Positions 1 to 9,249 are shown, numbered from the stretch's first letter. The stretch: 64,000 nucleotides of DNA from Paraburkholderia sp. BCC1885 (GCF_900996235.1 NZ_CAAJGM010000011.1:161569-225568); one strand, 5' to 3'. Numbers and translations are program-made. The notes: generated from the sequence alone by a model not told the origin.

Positions 1-441
1 CACCTCCTGCGCGCCGCCGACCAGAATCGCCAGCGAGCCCTCGCGTGCTTTCTTGACCCCGCCCGACACCGGCGCATCCAGATAAGCGTAGCCGCGCTCC
101 GCGAGCGTCTCGCCGAGTTTGCGCGAACGTTCCGGCTCCGACGAACTCATATCGATGACGACCGCGCCTTTTGCCAGATGGCTTACCCAGCCGCCCGCGC
201 CACCGCCGAGCAGAACTTCTTCCACGATCGCCGAATTGGGCAGCATGGTGATCAAGACGTCGAGCGTTGCAGCGTGGTCCGGTTTCAGGCGCTGGGCGCC
301 GATCTGCGTGGCCAGCGTGTCGGCACGCGCGGCATCCGCGTCATCGAGATACAGTTCGAATCCGGCGGTCGCGAGACACTGCGCCATCGGCGCGCCCATC
401 ATGCCGAGTCCGATAAAGCCGATGCGTTTCGGTTGTGTCAT
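1..441 (-). CDS. NAD-binding beta-hydroxyacid dehydrogenase (3-hydroxyisobutyrate dehydrogenase family), partial
   Basis: The ATG at 441 opens a reading frame that runs off the left edge, so only the first 147 residues are visible. It starts MTQPKRIGFIGLGMMG, the Rossmann GxGxMG motif of the 6-phosphogluconate/3-hydroxyisobutyrate dehydrogenase family. The substrate-binding motif DAPVSGG sits near the window edge. The family oxidises beta-hydroxyacids to semialdehydes or reduces tartronate semialdehyde with NAD(P). It is the last visible gene of the minus-strand operon that begins near 6351, 12 bp after the NIPSNAP gene. It is a second family member beside 828-1736. The true substrate cannot be told from sequence. 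Confidence 0.9.
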   Translation of the reverse strand, partial: MTQPKRIGFIGLGMMGAPMAQCLATAGFELYLDDADAARADTLATQIGAQRLKPDHAATLDVLITMLPNSAIVEEVLLGGGAGGWVSHLAKGAVVIDMSSSEPERSRKLGETLAERGYAYLDAPVSGGVKKAREGSLAILVGGAQEV

Positions 442-453
442 GGCAAATATTCC

Positions 454-780
454 TTACTGCAGGGCCGAAAAAGTCGTCGGCGTCAAAAAGTGATTTTCGA
501 TGCGTTCGACAATCGGCCGTTCCGCCTCGGTTGCGGCGCGCTTGGCGATCCATTCCGCGTCGGCTTGAAACGCATTCCACTTCTGTTCGCGCTCCGCGAG
601 ACTCTCCCACTTCACCATATACGTGAGCGTGTGATTGCTCGGGCCGATCAACGTGGTCCAGAAGCCGATCTGCTGAATGCCGTATTTCTCGAAGAAGCCG
701 AGCGTGGTGGTGGTGAAGCGATCGAGCAATGCCGGCAGCCGGGTGGGGGCGCAATGGTAAATCCGCATTTCGACAATCAT
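454..780 (-). CDS. NIPSNAP family protein
   Basis: This 108-residue protein starts MIVEMRIYHCAPTRLPALLDRF, and residues 1-100 have the ferredoxin-like NIPSNAP fold pattern (EMRIY, GFFEKYG, WTTLIGPSNHTLTYMVKWES). Bacterial NIPSNAP proteins are small cytoplasmic dimers of unclear role that often lie in catabolic operons. The length is normal for the family. It lies between two beta-hydroxyacid dehydrogenase genes, 47 bp downstream of one and 12 bp upstream of the other, so co-transcription is likely. No signal peptide or membrane segment is visible. Confidence 0.88.
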   Translation of the reverse strand: MIVEMRIYHCAPTRLPALLDRFTTTTLGFFEKYGIQQIGFWTTLIGPSNHTLTYMVKWESLAEREQKWNAFQADAEWIAKRAATEAERPIVERIENHFLTPTTFSALQ

Positions 781-827
781 GGTGTACTCCGATCAGGTTT
801 ATATAACGTTCGTGTGGCGCGTTCGAA

Positions 828-1736
828 TCAGTCCGCAAGGCCTTCGCCCGACGACCAGTGTTCGACGTATTTGACGAGCTCGGTCATGTCGCGCTTCGCG
901 CCGTCCTGCATTGCTGCGTAATTCCAGACTTGACGCGCCACGCTGCCGACCCACATCGGCACACCGAGCGCCTGGCATTCCTCGACGGCCAGACCGATGT
1001 CCTTGCAGACACTGCCGATCGGAAAGCCGAAATCGAACGTGCGCGGCAGCACCTGCTTCGGAAACTTGTCGAGCGTCGCGCCGTTTTTGCCGCTCCCCGC
1101 GTTGATCACCGACATCATCACCTCGGGGTCGAGACCGCCGCGCATGCCGGCCACGAAGGCCTCGGATGTAATCGCAAAGGCCGTGGACGAGAGCATGTTG
1201 TTCAGCAGCTTCAGCAACTGCCCTTGCCCCGGCTCCTCGCCGACGACGAACACTTTGCCAAGGACTTCGAACAATCCGCGCACTTCATTGAGTGCTGCGG
1301 GCTTGCCTGCCGCCATGATCGCGAGCGTGCCCTTGCTGGCGCCCGCTGCTCCGCCGCTCACCGGTGCATCGACCGTGTCGATGCCTTTCGCCAGCAGGCC
1401 GTCGGCGACTTCCTTCTCGGTGCGCGACCCGACGGTCGACAGGTCGATCAGAATCTTCAGGGCGCTGCCTTCTATCAGACCGCCCTCGCCTATCGCAACC
1501 TGCCTGAATACGGCCGGCGTCGGCAGGCTCGTAAAGACGATGCGTGCGTGGTCGGCCACGTCGCGAACGGATTTCGCCGCGTGCGCGCCCAGCGCCACGA
1601 GCTCGGCAACCGCCTTCTCATCGCGGTCATAGACGATCAACGAATGGCCGGCTTCGATCAGACGCCGCGCCATCGGACGTCCCATCACGCCCACACCGAC
1701 AAATCCGGTTTGATTCTTTTGCTCACTGCTCGACAT
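828..1736 (-). CDS. NAD(P)-dependent beta-hydroxyacid dehydrogenase (3-hydroxyisobutyrate dehydrogenase family)
   Basis: A full-length 302-residue family member. The N-terminal Rossmann motif GVGVMGRP is at about residues 14-21, DAPVSGG at about 123-129, and the catalytic-lysine segment GQLLKLLNN puts the expected general acid at Lys176. The C-terminal helical dimerisation domain is intact. The family oxidises 3-hydroxyisobutyrate, 2-(hydroxymethyl)glutarate or tartronate-type substrates. It follows the MmgE/PrpD gene in the same operon, and a second paralogue is at the window's left edge, so the pathway may use two sequential hydroxyacid oxidations. Substrate is unassigned. Confidence 0.93.
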   Translation of the reverse strand: MSSSEQKNQTGFVGVGVMGRPMARRLIEAGHSLIVYDRDEKAVAELVALGAHAAKSVRDVADHARIVFTSLPTPAVFRQVAIGEGGLIEGSALKILIDLSTVGSRTEKEVADGLLAKGIDTVDAPVSGGAAGASKGTLAIMAAGKPAALNEVRGLFEVLGKVFVVGEEPGQGQLLKLLNNMLSSTAFAITSEAFVAGMRGGLDPEVMMSVINAGSGKNGATLDKFPKQVLPRTFDFGFPIGSVCKDIGLAVEECQALGVPMWVGSVARQVWNYAAMQDGAKRDMTELVKYVEHWSSGEGLAD

Positions 1737-1783
1737 GATTTCCCTCGCCCATGAAAGTTTGCGTCAGCACCGCGCGTCCCTGC

Positions 1784-3172
1784 TTATGACGCGCGTGCCA
1801 TGTACATCGGTGCGGCGGCGTCCGCCTCGCTATCGAGACGCCCTAAGCGGTCGGCCAGCGGTTGCGGCGCCACGCCGGAGCCCCCGTATGCCGCCAATTC
1901 GCGTAATTTCGCCGCCAGTTCCTCATCCTTTAACGGTGCGGCCAGGCTGCCCCGGGCGGCCTCGATGCGCCGCGACACGACCTCGCCGGAACGCAACACC
2001 ACCGTGACCTGTGCCGATTCGACGGGCCACGACGCCTCGTCGATAAAATGCAGGCGGCCCGCGAATGCCCGCAGCGCCGGCTCCGCCACCGCCGCATCGC
2101 TGAATTCCGCGAGACCCGCCTTGCCGCGCGCCAGCGTCACCGCAACGGCGTGCTGCGCGCTCACCTGCGATTCGCGTCCCGAACGCACCCCTGGACGATC
2201 AGTACGCTCGCGCAGCAACGGATGTCCGGTCAGTTCGACGCGTTCGATATCGTCTAGCGTCCAGCGAGCGTCGCGTCGCAGATCGAGACAGGCGTCGATA
2301 ACCGGATTAAGCACGACACCGCACGGATAAGGCTTATACGTGTTCGACAACAGCGCCCAATCGCGGCCCAAACCATCTGTCAGCGCGTTTAGCTTCGGCT
2401 CATTGGCGGTCACGTTGAGAAACCCACGCGCGCCTTCTAGCGGCGCATCGGGACCGGAGAAGCCGTCCTTCGCAAGCAGGGCGGACAGCAGCCCGTTGCG
2501 CGCCGCATTGCCCACGCTAACGCTTTTCGACATCGTGCCGAGCGTTTCGACCAGTCCGCCCGCTTGCGCCGATGCATTGCCCAAGGCCCAAACAATCTGC
2601 TGTTCATTCAGACCGCAAGCCTTCGCAACCGCCACGGCCGCGCCAAATACGCCACACGTCGACGTAATATGCCAGCCGCGTTGATAGTGTCCGGGCGAAA
2701 CCGCATTGCCGATCCGGCACTCCACTTCCACGCCGAGCACGAAGGCCAGCAATAACGCCTCACCGCTGATCGCTTTCGAGTCCCGCTGCGTTTCCGCCAA
2801 TGCAAACAGCGCAGCCGCAACGGGCGCGGTCGGATGAATGATGGTGGGCATATGCGTGTCGTCGAAGTCGAACACGTTTGCACTCATCGCGTTGAGCGCG
2901 GCCGCGTTCAGCATATCCGTGCGCTCGCTACGCCCGATCACGCCGGCATCGTGCGCCGCGCTGAAGCGCCCATACACCGCCACCGCTTTGTCGAGCACCG
3001 GATCGTTGCAGCCCGCCAGTGCCACGGCGAAGTAGTTGACCAGTGCGCGCTTTGCTTCGTGCCGCACGGCAACGGGTAGATCCGACCATTCAGTCACGGC
3101 GACGAATCGCGCGAGTTCACGCGTGATCGCGCCGCTCTGCACGGATGGCGTCGCTAAAGAGTCAGCCTGCAA
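1784..3172 (-). CDS. MmgE/PrpD family protein
   Basis: A 462-residue protein of the MmgE/PrpD family, which includes 2-methylcitrate dehydratase and cis-aconitate decarboxylase. Visible family motifs are FDDTHMPTIIHPTAPVAAAL near residues 101-120, GVEVECRIGNAV, HITSTCGVFGAA, and the C-terminal YKPYPCG segment. The length matches the family. Its start overlaps the end of the upstream SDR gene by 11 bp, indicating translational coupling. With LeuCD-like and hydroxyacid dehydrogenase genes nearby, a dehydratase or decarboxylase acting on a di- or tricarboxylate is a reasonable inference, but the family is broad and the reaction is not proven. Confidence 0.92.
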   Translation of the reverse strand: MQADSLATPSVQSGAITRELARFVAVTEWSDLPVAVRHEAKRALVNYFAVALAGCNDPVLDKAVAVYGRFSAAHDAGVIGRSERTDMLNAAALNAMSANVFDFDDTHMPTIIHPTAPVAAALFALAETQRDSKAISGEALLLAFVLGVEVECRIGNAVSPGHYQRGWHITSTCGVFGAAVAVAKACGLNEQQIVWALGNASAQAGGLVETLGTMSKSVSVGNAARNGLLSALLAKDGFSGPDAPLEGARGFLNVTANEPKLNALTDGLGRDWALLSNTYKPYPCGVVLNPVIDACLDLRRDARWTLDDIERVELTGHPLLRERTDRPGVRSGRESQVSAQHAVAVTLARGKAGLAEFSDAAVAEPALRAFAGRLHFIDEASWPVESAQVTVVLRSGEVVSRRIEAARGSLAAPLKDEELAAKLRELAAYGGSGVAPQPLADRLGRLDSEADAAAPMYMARAS

Positions 3173-3947
3173 GCCAGCCCCCTTCGATCGGCATCAACGC
3201 GCCGGTAATCTGGCTCGCCGAGGGCGAACACAGGAACACAATCAGGTCGCCGACATGTGCGGCGTCTATCAGCTCGCCGGTAGGCTGTTTGCCCTGCAGG
3301 AACTCATGAACCGCGTCATCGCGGCTCAGGCCACGCGCATCCATCAGATCGTTGATGCGGCCGTCGATGTTCGGCGTCAGCACCGACCCCGGACAGATCG
3401 CGTTACAGGTTATGCCTTGATTGAGCGTTTCGATCGCCACCGAGCGCGTGAGCCCGAGCAAAGCCGTCTTGGTCGTGACGTAATCCACCCGGTTGGCCGT
3501 CGCACGCGTGCCGTACACCGACGTCATGTTGAAGATGCGGCCCCAGCCACGCTTGCGCATGCCGGGCAGCGTCAACTGAATCGCGCGAAACGCTGCCGTC
3601 AGATTCACAGCGAGCGCGCTGTTCCAATGCTCGATTGAAAACGATTCGATACCCGCAAAGTGGCGCACCACCGCGTTATTGACCAGCACGTCGATCGCGC
3701 CCAAGCGCTCGTGTGCCGCGTCGATGAGCCGGTCGACGCCGTCCACCGTGGACAGATCGGCGCGCACGTAATTCACGTCGACGTCGTGCGAAGCGGATAG
3801 CTCGGCGCAGGTTTGCTCCATGCTCTGCGCCGTTTCGAGGCCATGTAGCACGATATGACTGCCACTAGCCGCGAGTGCTTTTGCCATGGCAAGACCCAGT
3901 CCGTTCGACGAACCGGTCACGAGCACATTTTTTCCCTTTAGCGCCAT
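3162..3947 (-). CDS. SDR family oxidoreductase (3-hydroxybutyrate dehydrogenase-like)
   Basis: A classical short-chain dehydrogenase of 261 residues. The cofactor motif TGSSNGLG is at about residues 11-18, NNAV at about 90-93, and the catalytic Ser143, Tyr156 and Lys160 lie in TSV and YVTTK. The overall pattern resembles 3-hydroxybutyrate dehydrogenases. It lies between an MBL-fold hydrolase gene (11 bp gap) and the MmgE/PrpD gene (11 bp overlap), so it is part of the same operon. It probably oxidises a hydroxy-acid intermediate with NAD; the substrate is unknown. Confidence 0.92.
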   Translation of the reverse strand: MALKGKNVLVTGSSNGLGLAMAKALAASGSHIVLHGLETAQSMEQTCAELSASHDVDVNYVRADLSTVDGVDRLIDAAHERLGAIDVLVNNAVVRHFAGIESFSIEHWNSALAVNLTAAFRAIQLTLPGMRKRGWGRIFNMTSVYGTRATANRVDYVTTKTALLGLTRSVAIETLNQGITCNAICPGSVLTPNIDGRINDLMDARGLSRDDAVHEFLQGKQPTGELIDAAHVGDLIVFLCSPSASQITGALMPIEGGWLAG

Positions 3948-3958
3948 GTGATTTTCCT

Positions 3959-4759
3959 TTAGCGCGGCTCGGCATCGAGACGCACGATCCAGCCCTCGGT
4001 CTCACGATCATGCGCGGGATAGCGCGCCAGCACCGCCGGGTCGTGGCCGGGGATCACATGATTCGGCGAGTCGGCAAGACGATGCGCGGTCTCGTACCCT
4101 TCCAGCATGTCGCCGACGTTGTACACCACCGGAAACGGCCGATGCTCCTGCATATTTGCGTAGAAGTGCGATGCATCCGAAGCCAGCACGACCCAGCCAC
4201 GCTCCGTATGCACACGCACGATCTGCAGGCCATTGGTATGGCCGCCCACCCAATGCACGCTCAGTCCTGGCGCGACTTCGGACGCACCTTCGTGAAACCG
4301 CACGCGTCCGTCGAAAAGCCGGCCTACCATCGACTTCACGTCTTCCGGCTCGAACGGATGACTCAGCGCGTGATGACACATGCAACGGCCGGTGCAATAG
4401 GCCATCTCACGATCCTGCAGATGATAGTGAGCGCGCGGAAAGAGCGTGCTGTTACCCGCGTGATCGTAGTGCATGTGGGTGATGATCACGTCATTGACAG
4501 ACGCTGCGGAGATGCCGATTTTCTGCAAACCGTGTTCCACCGTATTGGTGATGGTGCGGCCGCGCTTGTCGGCCATCGTCTGGTCAAAACCCGTGTCGAC
4601 GATGAACGTGCGCGTCTTGCCGACTACCGCCCACACGAAATAATCGAGCGGCATGGCGACGTCATGCGAATCGCCACCAATGAAGTTGTCGCCTGAACGA
4701 CGCTCGAAATGTGCGTACTTGACGGCATAAATCCGGTAATTCTCGATCTGCGATGACAT
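3959..4759 (-). CDS. N-acyl homoserine lactonase family MBL-fold metallohydrolase
   Basis: A 266-residue metallo-beta-lactamase-fold protein. The zinc motif HMHYDH is at His95, His97, Asp99 and His100, and later metal ligands are visible in GGHTNG and ASDASHF. This is the arrangement of the AttM/AiiB lactonase group. The family opens lactone rings, including acyl-homoserine lactones, but many members act on catabolic lactones. Since it sits in a catabolic operon between an MFS gene and an SDR gene, a pathway lactone is a more likely substrate than a quorum signal. That preference is inference. Confidence 0.88.
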   Translation of the reverse strand: MSSQIENYRIYAVKYAHFERRSGDNFIGGDSHDVAMPLDYFVWAVVGKTRTFIVDTGFDQTMADKRGRTITNTVEHGLQKIGISAASVNDVIITHMHYDHAGNSTLFPRAHYHLQDREMAYCTGRCMCHHALSHPFEPEDVKSMVGRLFDGRVRFHEGASEVAPGLSVHWVGGHTNGLQIVRVHTERGWVVLASDASHFYANMQEHRPFPVVYNVGDMLEGYETAHRLADSPNHVIPGHDPAVLARYPAHDRETEGWIVRLDAEPR

Positions 4760-4825
4760 GTCTCGGGTGTCCTCGTATTGACTGAATATGCAGTGACGGT
4801 TGCGGCCAGCTTCGGTTGTCCGCTG

Positions 4826-6235
4826 TTATCTGAGCGCTTCGGCTGTGCCGCCCTTCATCGCCTCCTGAGGCGTCGCGCTGCCCGTCTCCTGTTCGATGGC
4901 TTCGAGCGAGCGCCGTTTCGTCTCCGGACCAATGACGCCGACGATCAATGCCTGGGCAAGCAGCGTCCCGACGATCAGCGTCAACACGCCCGCGATGCCA
5001 AACTTCATGAACGATGCGGCGACCGCATAAGGAATCGCGATGCTGACCGCGCGCCCGACCGTATTCGACAGACCCGCGCCGCGCAGCCGCAAGCGGGTGG
5101 GAAACAACTCGGGAACATAGGTCGCCACGCTGAACGACGACAGCACGTAAATGCAGCAGGTAATCGCAAAGCCCAATGCGGTAATTGCCACGGCCGATTG
5201 CGCGAACGGATAGGCCACGCCGAATGCCGCGCAGATTAGCGAAAACAGAACGATGCCCCATTTACGCCCAATTCGCTCGGCAAGCACAAAAGCGATCAGC
5301 GAACCGACCGGCCCTCCCGCGAACATCACGGCCGTCAGACCGAGCGAACTCGATACGCTATGCCCTTGCTTGACGAGGAACGTGGGTATCCAGCTCACAA
5401 ACGCGTAATTGACGGTGAAAAGCGCGACCAATACCGTGATGCCCGTAATGGTGCGGCTCAGCAGTTGGCGGGAGAACAGTTCGCTCAGACGGCCATGGTC
5501 CTGCTCGCTCGCTTCGAGGCGGCGCGGCGCCGCTTCGTTTGCGTTGACGGTGGCGGCGTCCACGCCGCAGGCGGCTTCGATACGCGACACGATGCCCGCG
5601 GCTTCGTCGCCGCGGCCACGCGATTCCAGCCAGCGCGGCGATTCCGGCATCGACTTGCGCAGGAACCAGACCACCAGCGCTCCGCATCCGGCAATGGCGA
5701 ACATCCAGCGCCATCCGTATTGCGGAACGATTAGCCAGCCGAGAAACGTCGAAAGAAACAGCGACGTATTGATGATGAGATTAAGGATCGTGCCGAAGCG
5801 GCCACGCCAAACGGCGGGAATGAACTCGCTGAGCGTGCCGTAGCCAACCACGATTTCCGCGCCCATGCCAATGCCCATGATGAGCCGGAAGACGATGAGC
5901 CACGGCATCGACGGCGCAAATGCGGCGGCAATCGAAGCAAAGCCGTAGATGCCGAGGTTGAATTGATAACAGAAGCGGCGCCCGAATCTGTCGCCGAGGA
6001 CACCTGAGAGCCATGCGCCCGTCATCATGCCGATGAAGGTGACGGAGACGAAGGCTGCGTTGAGGCTGAGAGTGGATTCGCCACTGTGGATCATGGCGGC
6101 CAGCACCGCGCCGGCAATGTAAATGTCGAACGAATCGAAGTACATGCCGGCGGCAATCAGGCCCAGCATCCGCCAATGGAAGCCCGATAGCGGCAGGCCG
6201 TCCAGACGTGCTCCTACGCTTGCATAGCCCGGCAT
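4826..6235 (-). CDS. MFS transporter (sugar/aromatic-acid:H+ symporter type)
   Basis: A 12-helix major facilitator. The longer open frame reaches 6316, but the ATG at 6235 (MPGYASVGARLDGLPLSGFHW) has a GGAGA ribosome site 7 nt upstream and begins just before the first helix, giving 469 residues. The inter-helix motif GDRFGRRFCYQ is present, as are RLIMGIGMGAEIVVGY and the C-terminal PELFPTRLRLRGAG motif. These are typical of the AAHS/sugar-porter group in the inner membrane. It is first in the operon behind the promoter at 6324-6351, so it probably imports the operon's substrate. Confidence 0.92.
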   Translation of the reverse strand: MPGYASVGARLDGLPLSGFHWRMLGLIAAGMYFDSFDIYIAGAVLAAMIHSGESTLSLNAAFVSVTFIGMMTGAWLSGVLGDRFGRRFCYQFNLGIYGFASIAAAFAPSMPWLIVFRLIMGIGMGAEIVVGYGTLSEFIPAVWRGRFGTILNLIINTSLFLSTFLGWLIVPQYGWRWMFAIAGCGALVVWFLRKSMPESPRWLESRGRGDEAAGIVSRIEAACGVDAATVNANEAAPRRLEASEQDHGRLSELFSRQLLSRTITGITVLVALFTVNYAFVSWIPTFLVKQGHSVSSSLGLTAVMFAGGPVGSLIAFVLAERIGRKWGIVLFSLICAAFGVAYPFAQSAVAITALGFAITCCIYVLSSFSVATYVPELFPTRLRLRGAGLSNTVGRAVSIAIPYAVAASFMKFGIAGVLTLIVGTLLAQALIVGVIGPETKRRSLEAIEQETGSATPQEAMKGGTAEALR

Positions 6236-6323
6236 GATGGTGTCTCCGTCTGTTCGGTCTTGTGTCCGCGAGCTTGCCTGCATCTGCGCATGGCGCATCA
6301 GAGGCAACACACTCACGAATCAG

Positions 6324-6351
6324 TTTATACTCCTGTCATACAATCCGTCAA
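6324..6351 (-). promoter_or_regulatory. sigma70-type promoter for the MFS/lactonase/MmgE operon
   Basis: On the minus strand there is a -35 TTGACG (6346-6351), a 16-nt spacer and a -10 TATAAA (6324-6329), about 90 nt before the MFS start at 6235. The spacer carries ATTGTATGACAG, which resembles half of a GntR/FCD-type site, so repression by one of the FCD regulators at 16747 or 18360 is possible. The elements are read directly; the regulator link is inference. Confidence 0.6.
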
Positions 6352-6417
6352 GAATACGAATTGTGCAGCGCAACCGAAATGAGCCGGATCAACAGACGCA
6401 GGGAGGGAGCAACCGGT

Positions 6418-7338
6418 TCAGGTGTACGGCAAGCGCAGCCCCGCCTCCGGCCAATCCATTGAAACGAGTTGTCCTGTTCCTGAGAGGGTGATGTACGCCG
6501 TTTTAAGGTCGGCGCCGCCGAAGCAGATATTGGTCACCATGGGATCGGGAAACACCACCTGGCGCAGGACGTCGCCGCCCGGCGTGATGACGGTAATACA
6601 TCCCGTCACGAGCGTGGCGACGCAAATATTTCCATAGGCGTCCACGGCAAGGCTGTCGAAACGTTGATATCCCGGCAGGCCGCAGACCAACCGCCCGCCG
6701 TGCGGCGACGGATGCGGATGCTTCCTGGCGCGGCCCGGCTCTTCCAGGTCGAACGCCCACAGGCGGCCCGTTTCCGTCTCCGATACATAGACTACCGAAT
6801 CGTCCGGCGACAGGCCCACACCATTCGCCGTGGTGAGCGGATAAGCGACTTCCCTGATCATCGAGCCGTCGGCACGCGCGTAGTAAAGACCCGCGTGGTC
6901 GCGGTCGCGTGCGCGATTCTTGCCGAAGTCCGTGAAATAAAAGCCGCCGGTGTGATCGAAGACCAGATCGTTGGGGCCGCACAGCGGGAAATCGCCGCAT
7001 CGGTCGTATAGCGTCTTCAGTTCGCCGCTGACCGGATCGAGCCGCTCGATGCGCCCGCTGGTGTAATGCGGATGAATGCCCGCGCGGGTGCGGTTGAAGC
7101 CGGCGATGGTCTGGAACAGAAAGCCGCCGTTATTGCAGATGTAAAAGGCGCCGTCCGGTCCCATTGCGAGGCCATTCGGACCGCCGCCGACCTGCGCGAT
7201 CACCGACACCGCGCCATCGGGCGCGACCCGGCTGACGGTTTCTCGCTGTATTTCCACCAGCGCCACCGAGCCGTCTGCTAACGCAACGGGCCCTTCCGGA
7301 AACAGCAGACCGCTCGCCATTACATTGAAATTTTCCAT
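6418..7338 (-). CDS. SMP-30/gluconolactonase/LRE family protein
   Basis: A six-bladed beta-propeller lactonase of 306 residues. The open frame extends further upstream, but ATG 7338 (MENFNVMASGLLFPEGPVAL) has GAGGAAA just before it and matches the family N-terminus. Motifs include LLFPEGPV with the metal-binding Glu, GGPNGLAMGPDGAFYICNN, GPNDLVFDHTGGFYFTDFG and ANGVGLSPDDSVVYVSE. The family hydrolyses sugar or aldonic acid lactones using one divalent metal. It follows the ABC transporter genes with a 37-bp gap from the binding-protein gene, so it may act on the imported compound or a lactone made from it. Confidence 0.92.
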   Translation of the reverse strand: MENFNVMASGLLFPEGPVALADGSVALVEIQRETVSRVAPDGAVSVIAQVGGGPNGLAMGPDGAFYICNNGGFLFQTIAGFNRTRAGIHPHYTSGRIERLDPVSGELKTLYDRCGDFPLCGPNDLVFDHTGGFYFTDFGKNRARDRDHAGLYYARADGSMIREVAYPLTTANGVGLSPDDSVVYVSETETGRLWAFDLEEPGRARKHPHPSPHGGRLVCGLPGYQRFDSLAVDAYGNICVATLVTGCITVITPGGDVLRQVVFPDPMVTNICFGGADLKTAYITLSGTGQLVSMDWPEAGLRLPYT

Positions 7339-7375
7339 CGCATTTCCTCGCCCGTTCCGTTGCCGCGGCCGGATA

Positions 7376-8392
7376 TCAGTGCTTGTCGGCGCGTTCGACA
7401 TAGCTGTTGTCATAGGTGGCGCGCAGATCGATATTCGCCGCGGCAACCGAGGGATCGAAAGCGGCCAGCACGTTGCGCACGGTTTTCGGCGCGTCGTCGG
7501 CCATCAATCCATCCTGCGATAAACATTGATGCATGTTCGAATAGGCCTTCACAAAAACGGCCTTGTCGGCCACCGCGTATTGCGGCGGCACGGCATCGGC
7601 GATCTGCTGCGGAGACGCCTGCGCCATCCACTTTTCCGCCGCTACCATGGCGTTGGCAATCGCCTGAACCGTTTTCGGGTTCTTGTCGACGAATGCCCGG
7701 GTCGCGTAGATACTGGCTTCGGGATAGTTTCCGCCGAGCGTTGTCTGGGTGTCCTTGACATTGCGCATCTGTGCAAGCGGGAACAAATCACCGCTATCCT
7801 GCAGCACGGTCGCAACCGGGTCGTTCGTCATCAAGGCGTCCACCTGGCCGCTGCGTGCCGCCGCGATCGCACCGGACGACGAACCCACACCGATGATCGA
7901 GACGTCATCCGGCTTGAGACCCGCACGGCTCAGCAGATAGTTGACGCCCATATGAAAACTGGAGCCCGGCGAACTCACGCCGATCCGCTTGCCCTTCAGG
8001 TCGGCATAGGTCTTGATCTTGTCGTGGCTCGCTTTCGTCACGCCAAAGACAAAACCGGGGCAAACTGCCTGCGTAACGAAGGAGACGATCTTTTGACCAC
8101 GCGCGGCCATCGTGATGGTGTTCGAATAAGCGCCCACCACGATGTCCGCACTGCCGCCGAGCAATGCCTGCAATGCCTTCGCGCCACCGCTGTACACGCC
8201 GATATCCACGTCGAGTCCTTGCTGTTTGAAATAGCCCCGGCTGCTGGCGATCACAAACGGTAGATACGGAAAGCCCACGCCCGCAGCGGCCAGATGAAGC
8301 TTCGGCTGCTCGGGCGTGCTCTGCGCATTCGCGGCAGCAGTGAACATCATGGACATCGTCAACATGAGCGAGGCTATGCGAAAACGCTTCAT
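7376..8392 (-). CDS. ABC transporter substrate-binding protein (NMT1/SsuA/TauA type)
   Basis: A 338-residue periplasmic binding protein. The N-terminal signal peptide MKRFRIASLMLTMSMMFTAA ends at an ANA-QS-like cleavage site near residue 24. The body has the nitrate/sulfonate/taurine/thiamine-precursor fold pattern (GVGFPYLPFVIASSRGYFKQ, ADIVVGAYSNT, GKRIGVSSPGSSFHMGVN, VDALMTNDPV). It belongs with the permease at 9293 and the ATPase at 10080, with an SDR gene inserted between. The family carries diverse organic anions, so no ligand is assigned. Confidence 0.93.
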   Translation of the reverse strand: MKRFRIASLMLTMSMMFTAAANAQSTPEQPKLHLAAAGVGFPYLPFVIASSRGYFKQQGLDVDIGVYSGGAKALQALLGGSADIVVGAYSNTITMAARGQKIVSFVTQAVCPGFVFGVTKASHDKIKTYADLKGKRIGVSSPGSSFHMGVNYLLSRAGLKPDDVSIIGVGSSSGAIAAARSGQVDALMTNDPVATVLQDSGDLFPLAQMRNVKDTQTTLGGNYPEASIYATRAFVDKNPKTVQAIANAMVAAEKWMAQASPQQIADAVPPQYAVADKAVFVKAYSNMHQCLSQDGLMADDAPKTVRNVLAAFDPSVAAANIDLRATYDNSYVERADKH

Positions 8393-8484
8393 GAATACGG
8401 CTCCTCAAAGCGAGATATGTGGCTCGTATTGCGGTATTGCTCCATTTGAGCGGACGTCGTTAACAGGCGCACGCTCAGCCTTGC

Positions 8485-9249
8485 TCAATACGTCGCCCGT
8501 CCCCCGGAAAGATCGAACACGGCGCCAGTGGTAAACGAATTTTCCTCGCTGACGAGCCACGCAATCATGGCGGCGGCTTCGTCGAGTTCCAGGAAGCGGC
8601 CGCGCGGAATCTTGCCCAGCATGTAACTGATGTGTTCCGGCGACTGCTCCATCGCGCCCGGCGTGCGCGCGACCGCAGGCGTGACGCAGTTGACGGCAAT
8701 GTCATGCCCTGCTACTTCCTTGCCGAGCGATTTCGTCATGGCGATCACGGCCGCTTTCGCGGCGCTATAAGCGGCGGCATTCGGATTGCCCTCCTTGCCG
8801 GCAATCGACGCCACGTTGACGATGCGGCCGTAGTTTTGCCCCATCATTACCGGAATCACCGCGCGGCAGCAATGAAAGGTGCCGTTCACGTCGACGTCGA
8901 TCACCTGGTGCCAGTCATCGAGCGGGTAATTGGCGAGCGTCGCATTGGGTCCCACGATCGCCGCATTGTTGATCAGGATATCGATGCGGCCGAGCGCCCG
9001 AAGCGTGCCCTCGAGCGCCGCTACGACGCTGCCGTAGTCGGCGATATCCACTTTCTCCGTGTGCACGGCGCGCTTGCCGCCGGCGCCTAGTTCGGCGCTT
9101 GCCTTGGCGAGTTGAGCTTCGTTGATGTCCCAGACCACCAGCTTCGCACCCGACGCGAGCAGGCGATGCCCCACCGTCAGGCCGATTCCTTGCGCGCCGC
9201 CCGTCACGATCGCAACCCGGCCCGTCAACTCGATAGCATTCGTTTGCAC
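8485..9249 (-). CDS. SDR family oxidoreductase
   Basis: A 254-residue classical short-chain dehydrogenase. Visible are TGGAQGIG near residues 16-23, NNAAIVG near 91-97, the catalytic Ser in NVASIAG and the YSAAK active site, followed by a C-terminal GAVFDLSGGRATY end typical of the family. It is located inside the ABC transporter operon, between the permease and binding-protein genes, so it probably oxidises the imported substrate. The exact substrate and cofactor preference cannot be settled from the sequence alone. Confidence 0.92.
   Translation of the reverse strand: MQTNAIELTGRVAIVTGGAQGIGLTVGHRLLASGAKLVVWDINEAQLAKASAELGAGGKRAVHTEKVDIADYGSVVAALEGTLRALGRIDILINNAAIVGPNATLANYPLDDWHQVIDVDVNGTFHCCRAVIPVMMGQNYGRIVNVASIAGKEGNPNAAAYSAAKAAVIAMTKSLGKEVAGHDIAVNCVTPAVARTPGAMEQSPEHISYMLGKIPRGRFLELDEAAAMIAWLVSEENSFTTGAVFDLSGGRATY

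Noticed and set aside
3959..4759. Quorum-quenching role for the AHL-lactonase-like gene
   Set aside because: The fold allows it, but its place inside a catabolic operon makes a pathway lactone more likely.
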